Shown piece by piece: positions 41,627 through 54,529 of a DNA stretch of 64,000 nucleotides. This stretch comes from Zymoseptoria tritici IPO323 (Eukaryota; Ascomycota; Dothideomycetes; Mycosphaerellales; Mycosphaerellaceae), in NCBI RefSeq assembly GCF_000219625.1, contig NC_018217.1, forward strand, positions 1,240,001 to 1,304,000. The letters run 5' to 3'. Made by a program: the position numbers and the translations under genes. Positions within the stretch are counted from its first letter, which is position 1; every line of letters starts with the position of its first letter. The notes beneath the pieces are model-generated. The model searched no databases, was not told where the DNA came from, and worked only from the letters and a program-made list of their open reading frames with translations.

Positions 41627-43473
41627 TTACTCTCGTGACACATCGCGGCCAAAGAGGTAGGACTTGAACCAGTCCACGAAGACCAGAATCCTGTTGCGAG
41701 CTGCGAAAGAAATGTCAGTTTGTGTACCATCTCGCAGCCATCGCGACGTCGAACTTACAGCTGAAGCACATGCTCAAATACGCCGATCTCCAGAACAAGT
41801 ACGTGAGCTGACCACCACTGGCGAGGTTTCCAGTCAACCAGCTGATGTCGGCCACAGCCTTTTCACTTCCAATGTACGCCATGGAACCCTGATGAGAGTA
41901 CTCGAATGGGCCCATCTGCTTGACGCGGCGCAACCGTTTCTGCAGGTCCTTGATGTCCTCAAAAGCCTGTTGGCGGGCCTCCTTATTGGGAGCATTGCCT
42001 TGAGCTTCAGACAGTGATAGTAGCTGAGATTCAATCTCCTCGGTCTTGGCCATTTGGTTGAACAGACGTGCAAGGAAAGCGCCCTCCTGACTGGCGACTT
42101 GAGCAGTGGGTGCATAATTGGCTATTGCGCAGTCACCGACCGCCCAGATGTTCTCAGTGCCCTTGACGACCAGATATTCGTTCACGGCCAGTCCACGGCG
42201 GGACTCCTTTTGAGCAGGAATCTGCGACATCAGGTCCTTGACGAGAGGTCGGAGAGCATTTCCGGTGGCCCACACGAGCAGGCCGTATGGGATCTTCTCG
42301 AGCACCTTCTGTCCGTTCGCATCCACATACTCGGCCTCGATGTACTTCTCAGTCACGTTCTTGACCATTGTCTTTGTCCGGATATCGATGGTCTCCTCTT
42401 TGAAAGTTTGCTCGGTGTAATCGATCAGGCTCTTGGAAAAGGATGGCAGAACGTTGGGAAGTGCCTCGACGAGTGTAACGTGGAAGTTGTCCTTGATTTC
42501 AGGAATCCACTTGCGAAGGTCGTTCTCGAAGAAATCCTGCAGCTCACCGGCAAACTCCACACCAGTCGGACCGCCACCGACTACAACGGTGTGCAGCAGA
42601 CGCTTGACTTCATCCGGTGATTGATCCTTGAAAGTAGCAGTCTCGCAGCAGTCCATGATCTTCTTGCGAATCTTCTGTGCGTCACCCACCTCTTTCAAGA
42701 AGCAACCGTGCTCGCGAACGCCAGGAATACCAAAGGTCGCGTTCTCGGCGCCGACACCAACCACCAGCATGTCGAATGGAACCTCGCTGATAGATGTTGA
42801 GCCCTTGACGTCGGAGTCATCGCTGAAGTAGACCATCTTTTTCTCTGCATCAATCTTGGTCACCTCGGCTTCGTAGTACTTGACGGCGGTCTTCTTGTGT
42901 CGTAGGAAGTTGCGGATCGGTTCCATGATACTGCGGTGTTCGATCGTTCCAGTCGTGCATGACGGTAGGAGAGGCGTGAAGAGGAAATAGTTTCGCGGCG
43001 AGATGACGATGACGTTGTAGTTTTCGGTGTCGAGTTTCTTCAGCAGAGAGACAGAGCCCCAGCCAGTGCCTGTCTGTGAGTTAGCATCTCGTCGTTGCAT
43101 TGCGCAAACCTCGTGTCCTACCGAGCACAACCAGAGTCTTCTTGGACGGATCAGGTTCAGCCTGCTCAACAGGATTCCGGTTGATGTAGATTCCGTAACC
43201 AACATATCCCAGCCCACCCAACAGCGACAAGTATGTCAATCGCCACGTCCATCGGAAGAATCGAAATCTGCGCTTCTTGACCGGCGCTGCAGTGTCGGCA
43301 ACACCTCTTCGGAAGCTGGTCTGTAGCTGTGACTTGTTGAATTGCGCTCTCGCAGGTCGCAATGGCCATGAGGCTGATCGTGAAGCTGTCACGAAACCAC
43401 GGCTTCCCGTCTGCTTGAGCCCAATGGCGGCAGTCAGCTGCGCGAGCGGTCGGACGGCAGCTCTGGACGCCAT
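41627..43473 (-). CDS. Mitochondrial type II (alternative) NADH dehydrogenase
   Basis: Three exons: 43122-43473, 41759-43069 and 41627-41700, giving 578 residues. Introns 43121-43070 (GTAGGA...ACAG) and 41758-41701 (GTAAGT...CTGAC...GCAG). The first exon has an Arg/Ala-rich mitochondrial presequence and a membrane segment (YLSLLGGLGYVGYGIYI, residues 81-97). FAD-binding VVLGTGWGSVS is formed across intron 1; the NADH site is HTVVVGGGPTGVEFAGEL; WAVGDCA marks the second FAD contact. The last exon gives VFVDWFKSYLFGRDVSRE, the usual membrane-anchoring end of Nde/Ndi enzymes. It oxidises NADH and reduces ubiquinone without pumping protons. Whether it faces the matrix (Ndi) or the intermembrane space (Nde) is not certain; the membrane segment after the presequence favours Nde. 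Confidence 0.94.
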
Positions 43474-44299
43474 GACGGGTCGAAGAGAGGAGGATGGAGA
43501 GGGTGATCGCGAGGGCGAAGAGGAAGGCGAGGTCGAAGTTCTCCTGGCTGATAACGAGAAAAAGAAGCCGGACCGATGCGTGAGATGTTGTGTCGCTTGA
43601 TTCGTGATTTAAGGTTTTTAGCGTCAGATCTGCTTCAGAGCTTGGGCTTGCCGGATTGGAGACTGATCTGAGTCTTTGGGTGTTGTCTGGATGGATGAAT
43701 GTGACGGAGGATTGATATTCGCACACGCGTAGAGACAGTGATCAATTCGAGACCCGTCCTCCGTGGTTCCTGTTACGAGCCTCAACAACTCTTATCGTGA
43801 CGACAATGTCTCCAGCTGAATCGCTGACGAGACGCCTCGGCAGGATGGGGCTGGCAAACAAGAATTGCCCAAGACACACTAGCTGGCGTCGAGAGCAAGC
43901 AGGTGTCAACGCACTCGAAGGCTATGCAAATGATTGAGAGTGTCGATGTCTGTCGACTGATACGGATACTCGTTGTTATGTACATCAAGCTTCTCAAAAG
44001 GAATGCCCTTCGACCGGATGAGCTCCCTTTACGCCGCACCCGGACCATATTCGTACAAGGTCCTGATATACACGTTCCTGCCCGACACGGCAGTCACTTT
44101 CTGCTGGCCTTCCCACGCGCCAATAATCTTGTGAATGTTCCCTCCCTGCGGTACTGATACTGTCGGTTCATCGGTCCGTGCGATGACAGCTCGCTAAAAC
44201 GCTGTTGAAACATTCCCCTCCCTGGTTGTCTGATCATTCACTGCGCCTGGATGCTTTCAAACACGGCTTGGCTCTGCTTCCCTCCGCCACTGCTCATGA
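43474..44299. other. Intergenic region upstream of the NADH dehydrogenase
   Basis: About 825 bases. A GA-rich tract (43480-43560) lies just upstream of the start and is probably part of the promoter or 5' leader. No gene supported in the rest. Confidence 0.45.
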
Positions 44300-45016
44300 C
44301 TACCGCGCCATCGCAGCAAATACCAGCAGTATGAAAATCCCTGTCGCCGTGGGCATGGAGACTCTCATGCCACATGCTTCGGAACCGGCTGGGGTATCGA
44401 ATGGACTGCCTCCGCCGCTGTCGCTCTTTCGACTTGATGTGCTCGTAGTTGATGAAGTAGTCGAGCTGGCGGTGCTCGATGAGTCCGTTAGAAGATCGCT
44501 AGTTGTGGATGCTTGCGTCGAATGTGAAGAGCTTGCGGAAGTGGTTTCGCTGTCCGTTGATGCCGTCGCCGATGCTTCTGAGCTTGATGTGCTGGTTACT
44601 TGTGCGCTTGTGCCTTCGCTCTCGATGTCACTGTTACTTGAAGGTGCTGCCGACGAGGTGGCAGGCTGTGTCGCCGGCTCCGATATCGAGGCGATGAGTG
44701 AATTGTAGTTTTTGCACAAAGTCTGCGGCCCAGTACCTTGGATGAATAGCTTAACCAGATTCGGACCATCGCCGAAGTCTTCGCTCGCACAAGCTGCGCG
44801 TACTGTCGGAATCAGTGTCTGCAGACCTTCCAGACAGTCTGCACTACATCCGAATCCGTTGGGGTCAAAATCCGTCTTCGAGCATGAGCTGACCTCCTGG
44901 TTGTATGCAGCATTGCATTGAGGTCCAAGGGAGGTGATCCTGGGCTGGAAATCTTGTAGTTTGGCTGCCAGGAGTGCCGGCGGCAGCACGAAGAGGATTG
45001 TTCTTGAGTATCGCAT
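44300..45016 (-). CDS. Secreted Cys-rich, Ser/Thr-rich protein with GPI-type end
   Basis: A single exon, 238 residues. Signal peptide MRYSRTILFVLPPALLAA; a domain with spaced Cys residues (GPQCNAAYNQEVSSC, FGCSADCLEG, RAACAS, TLCKNY), which looks like a fungal cell-surface Cys domain; then about 90 residues rich in Ser and Thr, expected to be O-glycosylated; and a hydrophobic C-terminus (TATGIFILLVFAAMA) after a small-residue site, as in GPI-anchored proteins. Probably cell wall or plasma membrane. Function unknown. Confidence 0.8.
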   Translation of the reverse strand: MRYSRTILFVLPPALLAAKLQDFQPRITSLGPQCNAAYNQEVSSCSKTDFDPNGFGCSADCLEGLQTLIPTVRAACASEDFGDGPNLVKLFIQGTGPQTLCKNYNSLIASISEPATQPATSSAAPSSNSDIESEGTSAQVTSTSSSEASATASTDSETTSASSSHSTQASTTSDLLTDSSSTASSTTSSTTSTSSRKSDSGGGSPFDTPAGSEACGMRVSMPTATGIFILLVFAAMAR

Positions 45017-46401
45017 GCTTGAGATATGGTGTTGTTGATTTTCCTTGTGGTTCGTTGTGTTGAAAATGTCCCGGCTTCGTTGTCACGGCAAGCGTGTTGG
45101 GATGGCAGCCCGGTCGCCTGGTCGCCGATCCGCAAAGAGAGAGTCCTTTCCAAAGCGAAGAATCCGTGTCTGGGGAGCGTATCTCGATGCCTTCCTCGAT
45201 TGAACCAGACCCGTGAGGCGAATGGAAAGGACGACTATTACGGACCAGCCGCGATCCCAATATTATGCCGGGGTGGACAAATTAGGCAGGTTTCCTTCCG
45301 GGAGAGAAGCCGTATACGCAGTCCGAAGGAACGATGATGGCCTCTGTCGTCGAAACACGAAGCAGAGAGCAGCAAAGGAATTACGCGACCTGCGTTATTC
45401 CCTCCTTGTGACCCGATATAGCGACTCAACGCTGACCCTGCATGCGTCGACGATAACGCGATGTGATCCGACAGTTAATATCAGCAGCAGTCAACGTACA
45501 CCTCTCCCTGCGCCACGATACAAACATCAAGCAATGTGAAAGAGCGGGAAAGAAGATAGGCGTGTATAGATCTCACCTTCTCGAACTTTTGGGCCTCCGA
45601 CCACTCAACCTATCACTGTCATCGCGTGAGCGGCGACCACTCCGTGGCGACGCGGAGCACCTGAGACCGCCATAGGCCACCCGCATGGGAAGAGCACGAC
45701 GGTGGAACGATCGAGGAGCGAATGAAGTGCACCGGTGAGGTATCGCAGGTGGAAAGGGTTCTCCGGCCTAACCACAAGTGGGCTTTGAAACGTGGAGGGT
45801 CCGTTTCAGAGCCGAGCTTTGGGCGGCTGTGATCCAACAGCGTCACACTGCATGCACCTCGCGTTGCTAAGAATGGACATCATGCGGTTGAAGGGGTGGC
45901 TTTCTTGTTAAGATTCGGCAGATTCTCAGTGGTCAGAACATAAGAGAGGGGAGAGAGATGTCATGTCAATACTCCGTGAACCTTAAAGACTACCCTCGTC
46001 TTAGTCATGCTGTCGTTTTAAACACGCTCATGCATTGTGTGTGTGATAACGAAACGAGACGTTGCGACTGAAGGCACTTGGACAGGAGATATGAGTCTCT
46101 TCACATTCAATGTCGAGAGGACTTCCACTGCTTTGACAGGGTGAAATGTCTTCCGTGCCTTAGCTATAGGCCTTTCGCTCGTCACAATCATGTTCTCCGC
46201 CATTCTTCGCGTAGCCTCGCCGGGCTCACTTCTCATCATACGCCGGTCATGATGCAAAATTCGTTCCTCATTGCCTGGCTGCAGCTCTCTGTGAAAGCCC
46301 GCTACGCCAGCAAACGCCAGTGTACCCCCGCTATAACGCAAACAAAATCAGAAGAAAGAGTCGAAATGTGGATTCCAATCGGGTAGTGATCACCAGCAAT
46401 T
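45017..46401. other. Intergenic region
   Basis: About 1.4 kb between two minus-strand genes. No supported gene. The right part is likely 3' untranslated sequence of the cyclin gene. Confidence 0.5.
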
Positions 46402-48370
46402 CTATTGCGGTGAAATCACGTGCTGCTGATGAGCACTTGGAAGCCATCGGTGAATCGGCGTCATTTCTTGTGGGTGATTGCCATCGAGCCATAGGTTCTG
46501 GCCCACGTATGGGAGGCGACCGGTGTGTTGAGTCGGCTTGCCCAGCGGTTGGTAGTGCATCTGATTCAGCTCAATGTTCATCGGACGACTCTGAATTGAG
46601 CCCGATGGTGGCGGGTATAACAAGGTTGACACATTGTGCACTGGTCGGTATGGGGAATTCCGCTGTTGAAGAAAGTACGATGGTGAGATCTGAGTGGGTG
46701 CCTGAAGAGATGAAGCCGAGTGTGGCAAAGTGCCAGAGGGCGACGTTCCATTCGTGTCGGCGTATGGACTCGTATGCCGTGATGTGTTCTGCGAGTGTGG
46801 CGGTGGCGGTTGCTGGTGGGAGGACGAAGCATACGATGTAGGCGTCTGAGAGCTCTGTGCCTGAGCATTCGTGGGAGGATAGACCATCGCCATCGCTCTG
46901 GCAGGCACGTTCAACGGAGGGAGTTGGTGACTCTGCGAGAGATGTGGAGGTCCACTGTTGGACGACTGAGGAGGCGGTATGGAAAGACTGGGCAGCGTGA
47001 GACGGGGAACGGGCTGTCCAGGATATTGCTGCGGCGCCATTGTCGAATAGCGGTGCGGTGAGGTATAATTTTGGTATCCATGCATCATCCTCTTCGCGGG
47101 CAGGTCAGTCGTCGACTCGTCACGGCTTCGTTTCCTGGACGCTTGTTGTGACGGTGCGTGAATGACCTCACCGAACGGACCAAGAGGAGATGGAGCTGGA
47201 GTCGGTCCATGCTGTCCTACCATGCTTTGAGCCACTGGATGCGGTGCAGGGTCCGGGTTGTACGGAGGCGAGGCGTGGTTCGATACTGGCGGTGAAGGGA
47301 GGGCCATCGGAACATGGAGAGAAGACGCCGGTGGTAGAATTGGCACTGGCAGGTTTGCTTGTTGTGGTCGAGCGGCTTCGTCGAAGAATGCGGCGAATTT
47401 GCCCAGCAGTGCAAGCCAGCTTGTCCAGTCTTGCTCGGATGTGAATAGGCAGTACTTCATATTGCTCAAGAACTCCACCTCCATGATGTGCACTTCACCA
47501 ACGTTGATGCCAGATACCTCGGCCCAGGTCTTGTTGGTGTAAGTATTGTCGTCCAAGAATTTGTTGCCGAGCATCAACGCCACCGTCAACAGCCTGTATT
47601 CACTTCCAGGCTTGCCGCGGACAGTTGGATTTTGCTTCTTCAGCCGGTAAATGAACAACAGAGCAAGTAGGACCACATTTTGTGCTACGCATGTTGTGGA
47701 GAGTATTGTCGTCACCCATTTCCGGAACCCAGTGGTAGGCTTCGCATCCGCGGATAGCGGTTTCGTCGGGTGAATCGCAACAGGTGAGTCCGCGACTCTT
47801 TGGAGGACGTCAGAGGATTCAAACCAGAACAAACAAGTGATCTGCTGCCAATTAGAGCTGATCCAATTCTCGAGCCTCTGGACTGACACTCACCTGAGCG
47901 GCTAGTTCAGCCAGGCTTCCACCGCTGTCGTTCACATCACGAGGGATCTGAAAGTTGGACGCAATTGCATTGGCGTGTGATCGTCTTCTCTCCTCAACAA
48001 ACACTGGTCTCGCAGGTGACGTTCGAGCAGTGGATGTGCCTGACACCACAGGTCGTATGTTCTCCTGTGTATGAAAGCTCATATCGACAGGCGGGTATGG
48101 CGGCAGTACTTGTGAACGTTGTGTCTGCTGAGTGCTGGTGATATCTCCATTGAAGTTTCCATGCTCTTGACGTTGATAGTTTGATATGTGGGTCTGAGGA
48201 GCAGTGTTCATGTCGGGTGAGGGCGTTCTGTGCCTGGCGAAAGCGAGTTGGCCAGTTGATCGATGTGAGAGGTGGTGGAAGCTCTTTGAGGAGGGAGGAG
48301 AGGAGAGCTTTTTGGAGATGCGAAAAGGATCTCTAAAACGAATGGGCTCGTTATATGCCGTGGTGGTCAT
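46402..48370 (-). CDS. Cyclin of the PCL/CLG1 type
   Basis: Two exons, 47894-48370 and 46402-47841, with a 52-nt intron (GTGAGT...GCAG), give 638 residues. The N-terminal third is disordered (Ser/Thr/Pro). The cyclin box straddles the intron: LAELAAQ then ITCLFWFESSDVLQRVADS, VAQNVVLLALLFIYRLKK, YRLLTVALMLGNKFLDDNTYTNKTWAEVSG, IMEVEFLSNMKYCLF. This is the PHO80/PCL-type cyclin box that binds a Pho85-like kinase. The C-terminal half is Pro/Gln/Ser/His-rich and low complexity. The long disordered tail fits fungal Clg1-like cyclins. Confidence 0.88.
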
Positions 48371-51300
48371 ACTGCTGTCGTAGTGAAGTGAACCGCAGCT
48401 GAGTTGCTCATGTGTTCATGATCCAGGTGTGTCTTGCACTGGAAGAAAGCCAGGCGCAGATGACGGGGGGAAGGGAAGGTCGATGATGAGAGGAAGTGGT
48501 GAGTCGAAGTGAAGTGAGCTGATGGAAGAGGACAGCGAAGTCGAGGTGAGTGTAGCGAGGTCGAGGAGGCAGAAGTGGTGGGAAGGTTGTCGGCGCCAGT
48601 GAGGTGGAGTGAATGAGAAGGACAATAACGGAGCAAGAGCAATACCAAGGAAAGAGCGAGAGAGACAGTTACCGAAGAGGCATCAACCCAACGGAAGCGG
48701 CGGCGACAGCCGTTGTTGATTGATTGCTCGCTCGCTCCAGCTCCACGCAAGGGCGGCGGCAGTGAAGTGCAGAGGCATGCGCGAGGGCGGGCAAAACTTA
48801 CGATACGATGCGGTAAGATAGTCAGGTATGGGAAGGGAAAGTGGCACCTCCACCAAGCAACGCAACCTTGGAGTTTGGAGCTAGCCTGACTGATGATTTG
48901 CACTGACCCGAGCCACCCAAGACCATCGCATCGGACCAAGGACGGGATCGACCGACACAAGGCAAATGGGCAAGGAAAGGACGAGACAAGACACGGACCG
49001 GAGATGGAAGGGTACGAGGGCGGAAAAGAGGAGTAACAACGGCAGCAGGCGCAGACCCAGACCCAGATCAGACCAGACCAGACGCAGGACCAGGCTTTCC
49101 GGCTGAGGCTCCGGCTCAGGCTTCATCGCCGTCGTGAGCATGAGCCTCTCACATCACATCATCGCGAATCCGACCCGACGAGACGAGACGCAGCAGCAGC
49201 AGCAGCGGCGGCACGATGAGGATGGACGCCGCGCCGGTGCATGATGATGCTAGCGGCCAAGTGGTCCCCCGGACTAGGTTGGCAAGTGTCAGGTATCAGG
49301 TATGGAGCAGCAAATGGCAGTAATAATAGCGAGCCAGCCATGCGACCGATGGCGTCGGAGGTACGAAGCAAAGCACCAACGCTTGGGCGCAGCCTGAAGC
49401 GTGACAAGAGCCAACGGCCGGCCGGCCAGCCCGCCTGTCTGCCAGGAGTCCGCCATTCTTGGGTGATGAGATTATTGAAAATGCTGGCTGGATGGATATG
49501 CGGATGCGGATGCGGATGGCAAGGAAGGAGGGAACGAAGGAAGGGGGGGAACATGCTTCTGGCTCTAGACGCTAGTGATTAAAATCTACTGGCGCTGGTT
49601 CCATGCGTCGTCCATGGAGCTGTGCCTTTCTTTGGCTCGCTCGGGGCTCGGGCTGGGCGAGAGCCTGCGGGCTGGCCAAGTCAGTGCACATCTCGGTCAG
49701 CCAGTCCTACCACTGCCATTAAATTGTTGTGGTGTCTCGACTGCGGTCACGCCGTTTTATTGAATACGCACACGCATTGCGGCAGGGTGGCCACAAGATT
49801 ATCGCGACTGGTACTGTGCCAGAGTTCAGACTTGTCCAGGGCTAGCATAGGGGAGGCCAGACATACTACAAACACGACCGCAGACGAGCTCACGGTGGCC
49901 GGCAGAATTATACTCGCCGACCGCTGGGGTGTGTCGATCAGCATCCGTCCGATCCATACCACCCCTTCCATTCCCATTCATCGCACATACCATGCATCCA
50001 TTACTCACTCCGTCCACTGTCTGGGCTGAGTAGAACGCGCATGCAGACGGTCAAGGCTTAACCTTGCTGAAACGCTGACAAGTAGTACCCATATGTATCG
50101 TAATGGGACAGTCGTGACTGGGTTGGACAGCCTGGCCGCAGCAGTTGGGACGTACCTCATCAATCCGTGCCGTACACGAAGGAGTCGGAAAAGCCATCTT
50201 CGCCTCGTGACGCTGACGAATTCTCGTTGATCGTCGGCAAGGGGAGACATTTCCGTCCTCTCTCATGATGGAAGGCAGCTCCACCGCGGAGCACATGCAC
50301 CCACTGCGCTTGCACAAGAGCGGTCTGCGATGTTCCTAGCCGCTTAAAGTGCAAGGTATCGCGGGTCTACAACGTCGACGATGGGCCGGCAAACTGCAGG
50401 TGACGACGACATGCGATCCAAAGACAAAATGGGAACGGGGAAGCTTTCGCGTCGCAGGCTCAGCGCCGACGAATGATGGATCGCCAAGGGAGACCCGGCC
50501 GAGGATGGACGACTCAGCTTTCGCCAACCTACTGCAAGCGGCACTCTCGGCGCCAGCTATTTCTCGCACGCCTCCGCGCCCATCTCACACTACCTGACCG
50601 GTGGATTCTTTGAACCTTCATCATCCCACAACCTTCTCATCACTCGCATCAGACCAGGGGCGAAGGGAAATTTCTGAATCTCACACGAACCCGCGATCGC
50701 CGGCATTTTGGCAGCTTCACCAACCCCTCCACGGCGCAATCTCGAATCTTGTTACCCACGCGCCATGCTCTGCTCGAGACGTCCCACAAAAGTCTCGACG
50801 GACGCAGACAGGGTGTGTGGTGGTCGGTCGTAACAGGCATCCGATGGACTATCACTAGCGAGACGTGAGACCCAGCATCGCTTGCGTCGAACACTGCACA
50901 CCACGTCGTGTTGGTCGTACTGGTCTCCTTCGCAGGAATACACTTCCCGCCCAGCCATGGGTATCACAGCCCATGTTCTCCCGATACTGACAACGTAGCA
51001 AGTTGATGATGATCAGTACATCCACTTTACAGCCTTGTTTGCATGAGACGCAGGAGGGTTTCGGCCTTTCACCCGCCAAATACAGCTTCAGCTCCAGACA
51101 TGCGCCACTAAGCGAACTATCCAGAAGAAAATACTTCACGTTCAGCAGGATCGAGATTTGAGCGTTCCGCGCCCGGATGCACGTTGTCCTCACTTGATCG
51201 TGGTTTTGTGGAATGCTTGTCCAGAATGTGAATGCCAATTGGTGGCTCATAATTGAATGTCTTAAGACCGGATCACTTTGCCTTGTCTCGAAGCCAGCCT

Positions 51301-54300
51301 GGCCCAGCCAGCAGAAACAGCGGCGTGGGTGTATAGTACCTCCGACTGATCCACCTTGCCAGTCAAAAATAAGCGATGGCCCACTGGCTTGCTCCATTTG
51401 ATTTGCTGGCGGTGGTACTAAATCCTGTGTCAGACGCGCAGCGTGCCGAAGCAGGTTGAATGCATGATCGCGGTGTGAGAAAACTCCGCGAGAGTCCTGG
51501 CATCCAGCGGAATGCGATCCCTTGTCAAGCGGCAAGCCCATTCTTGTTCATCTCAGTAATCCCGAGGCTGTGGAGCGTTGATTGGCGGAGTAGGTACAAT
51601 CTGTACATTCTATCAAGGCTCTGGTGGCGCTGTGCACGCATGTTCAAAGTCAAATGAGTCAAATGGTGAACAGGTCCAGGCCGGTCAAATGCCTGCTCCG
51701 CTACTGGAATCATGGAATGCCACCTGATGAGATGATTTCGACAAGCGAGGAGATCGCCGCTCCCAAGGTCCTTGTCAGACATGATTACGATAGTCGCGGA
51801 GCTGTGCTTGCCAGTTTGCCCGCATTTGCTGTGGACTTGCGCGTCTTAGAAAGGTCTGCTCAGGCTCTGGCCAGGCCAACGACAACCTAGCTCTTTCACC
51901 ATGCACGCAGCGGATGATGAGAGTTCGCGCAACAGCGGCGCTCCGCCTTTGCGGTACCATGCCAGACTTTCCGACCAATCAACGGTAAGCCGTAGCAAGC
52001 ACTTGTGGACCGCCCAAGATCTTCCTGGAGCTAGGGCACAACGGCATAACCTCGCGTCCTCAAAAGCAACATGAGCGTGACGTGCGCCCTCCCGTCTTGG
52101 GAATTTCGAGATGATCAGGAGAGTGCGCGGCAGAGTCGCAGTGCGCTGGGTTCTACTTCCTAGCTCACCCACATGGACCACATTGCATCGCATCACATCG
52201 TATCGCACCGCAACAAGCTTTCCACGATGGAGCCTGCATGTCGTCCCAGGCTCCCAGCTGTGGGCTAGCACGCCGCAGGCATATCCGGCCGCATGTTCGA
52301 CCATCGATTGGCTATCCGCATTGCGTTTGACGTGTGCATGCTCGTCTGATCATCATCATCTTCGTGCAAACTTCGAAAGCAGTGTTGTTGAGTCCAGGAA
52401 GCATGGCGCCACGCCGGCGAGGCGCAATGTCCACATTTGAAAGTTTCGGCGGAACCAGGCAGGAAAGACCTGGATTTCACTGCGCACTGGTACTGTACAG
52501 TAGTCAAGATCGCTCGGCGGAATGTGGGAGGCGGACTAGCTACCTAGCTCTTCAGTTTGTCCTGCACAAGTGAAACTGCATGGTCTGAGAGAAAGTTGAT
52601 TCTGACACCCTTCCTTGAATGTCATTGACATCAGCCTATTGGGAATGGCTCTCCTGGGGCAGGAGGCACTCGGAAGCGATCATGATCACAGCGTCACCAA
52701 ACGTGACGGCTTTGGAATCACGGCGCATTCTCGTTAGAGTCCATGCATCTTGCTTGCTCATTATTGCTAGGTGAGGACCTGGTGCTTGCCACGGATAGCC
52801 GTGGAAAATTGAGTTGGTGTCGCCGGAAATGTCCCATTTCGGGACTGAACTTGTTCCTTTTCAGCACGGTGATGGGTGAGATGATCGATGACAACAAGCT
52901 GCACTTGTAAACGAGCTGCCACTGTGGTGATGAGCATGGATGCAAGGGCATCGGTTGCATGGGCTGACACGAGCAATATCGGGGAACGTTGTCTCATCAC
53001 TCTCGTGTTCTTTTATCATTGACGACGAGTTGGTCCGCACATCAACGCCGGCATGAGCGGGTACCGGTCAACCGGTCTGGGGTCCAGCAATGTGCTTCGC
53101 GACTCGCGCCTGAAATAGTGACAAGGCCTCTCTTGTGCTACCCTCCGAGCGGGCAAGATTCGCATCATAGCCGTGAGGGGTTTCTGGACTTACTGCGGGG
53201 ACGAGGCCGGCGAGGACCGAGTGTCTTACCACTCTCCGCCACGATCACCCATCTCTGATCAACTTCGCACTGCTAGCCGCACACATATTCGCATGGCGCA
53301 GGTGTTGCACGCCCGCCTGCAGGTGAATCTCTCCGGCAAGCGACTAGGATGTGCCAGCCGGCCTCCCCCGAGAAAGAACAACGCAGCCAGACATCTAATG
53401 GATTGTCCGTCCAGCGTCCCTGCAGGCCGCCTCGATTCGTGTCCTTGTGCCCCTCGGCCATCTCTTCGCAATGCGAGGTTGGCAGCAAACCTGCCGACCC
53501 ACGCATTATGCCTTCAGAGGTGGAGTATTCACTATGACAGCCGTCTCCATCCGGCCAGCCGCTTATCACTTGTGTCTTCCTCGGCGGACTATGGACAGGA
53601 ACATGGAGGAACGGCATCCCAGCTGGTGCTCCCTTGTGAGAGCTAGCCGCTGGTGACCACGCCTATTCAAGAGCCTTGAACATGCTAGTGCAAGTAAGCC
53701 GCGCCAGCTTGAGCGCATGTGACACGACGCATTGCAGCTCCTCGACCGACACTCCAGGTCGTGGGTCACGAGATTTCACCAGCTCTCCCATATCTCATGC
53801 TTCCCACCGCGATTGCTCGAATCGTTCACCAGATCAGGCTACATGGCATGTTGGGACCTCCTCGAGCTTCACCTTTGCAAAGACAACCGGTCTTGGGTCT
53901 ACAGCGTCGTCGTAGTAGGTGACGAGAGCAGGGCATACTAGGTAGAACAGACAGTGACAAAGCCTTCGCGAGGGTGATCCGCCAAATGGTCTCGACGACA
54001 TGCCTCACGGTGTCCCTGTACATGCTGCTAAGCTGTTCTTGCAACATCACTGGATCTCCTAAGAGATCCTGCTACCTTGTCCACAAGCCTCATTCAGCTT
54101 TCTCGTTGAGGTATCTGCACATCTTGTTCACACGTCGCGCTTGGTCACTGGAACGCTTCAAGAAGGTGTCCTGCTCAAGTTCCTTGAGTATAACAGCTCG
54201 GCTTCGATTCTCAAGGTGTGTTATGTCCGGCAATCAGAACATTACTGCTTTTGTAACCTTCTGTGCACAAACAATGAAGCAGCCTTGCTATCGAGCTGGG

Positions 54301-54529
54301 CTTTCGGCGGTCAAGGCAGCCGGATATGGTATCGCAGGCGTGAACCCACTAAGCACCGAGTTGTTGTAGTTTTTCGAGAACTGCAGGAGTGGATTGATAT
54401 TCAGCATGGAGCGTGAAGTTCAAAAGCCGGCAGTCGAAAAGAAACGCCGATGTTCTTCCGCCCTGCTGCGACTTTCACAGCTCGTCGTTGATCAGAGCAC
54501 ACGCCGCACTCATCACCACATCACACACC
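48371..54529. other. Six-kilobase region with no recognisable gene
   Basis: No frame in it shows a family, a run of exons, or protein-like composition that I would defend. The part next to the cyclin start (48400-49220) is purine/pyrimidine skewed (GA-rich on +), with GAC/CAGACC runs (49040-49095) and an AGC repeat (49190-49210), and looks like a long 5' leader or promoter. A (GGATGC)n microsatellite lies at 49498-49518. The rest is ordinary-composition DNA without RIP signature, so it is not decayed transposon. It could hold non-coding RNA or a long regulatory region. Confidence 0.5.
49498..49518. repeat. Hexanucleotide microsatellite
   Basis: Three to four consecutive ATGCGG units within the gene-poor region upstream of the cyclin. 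Confidence 0.7.

Noticed and set aside
50855..51541. 228-codon minus-strand open frame in the gene-free interval
   Set aside because: Composition is not protein-like, no domain or exon partners; probably chance in moderately GC-rich DNA.
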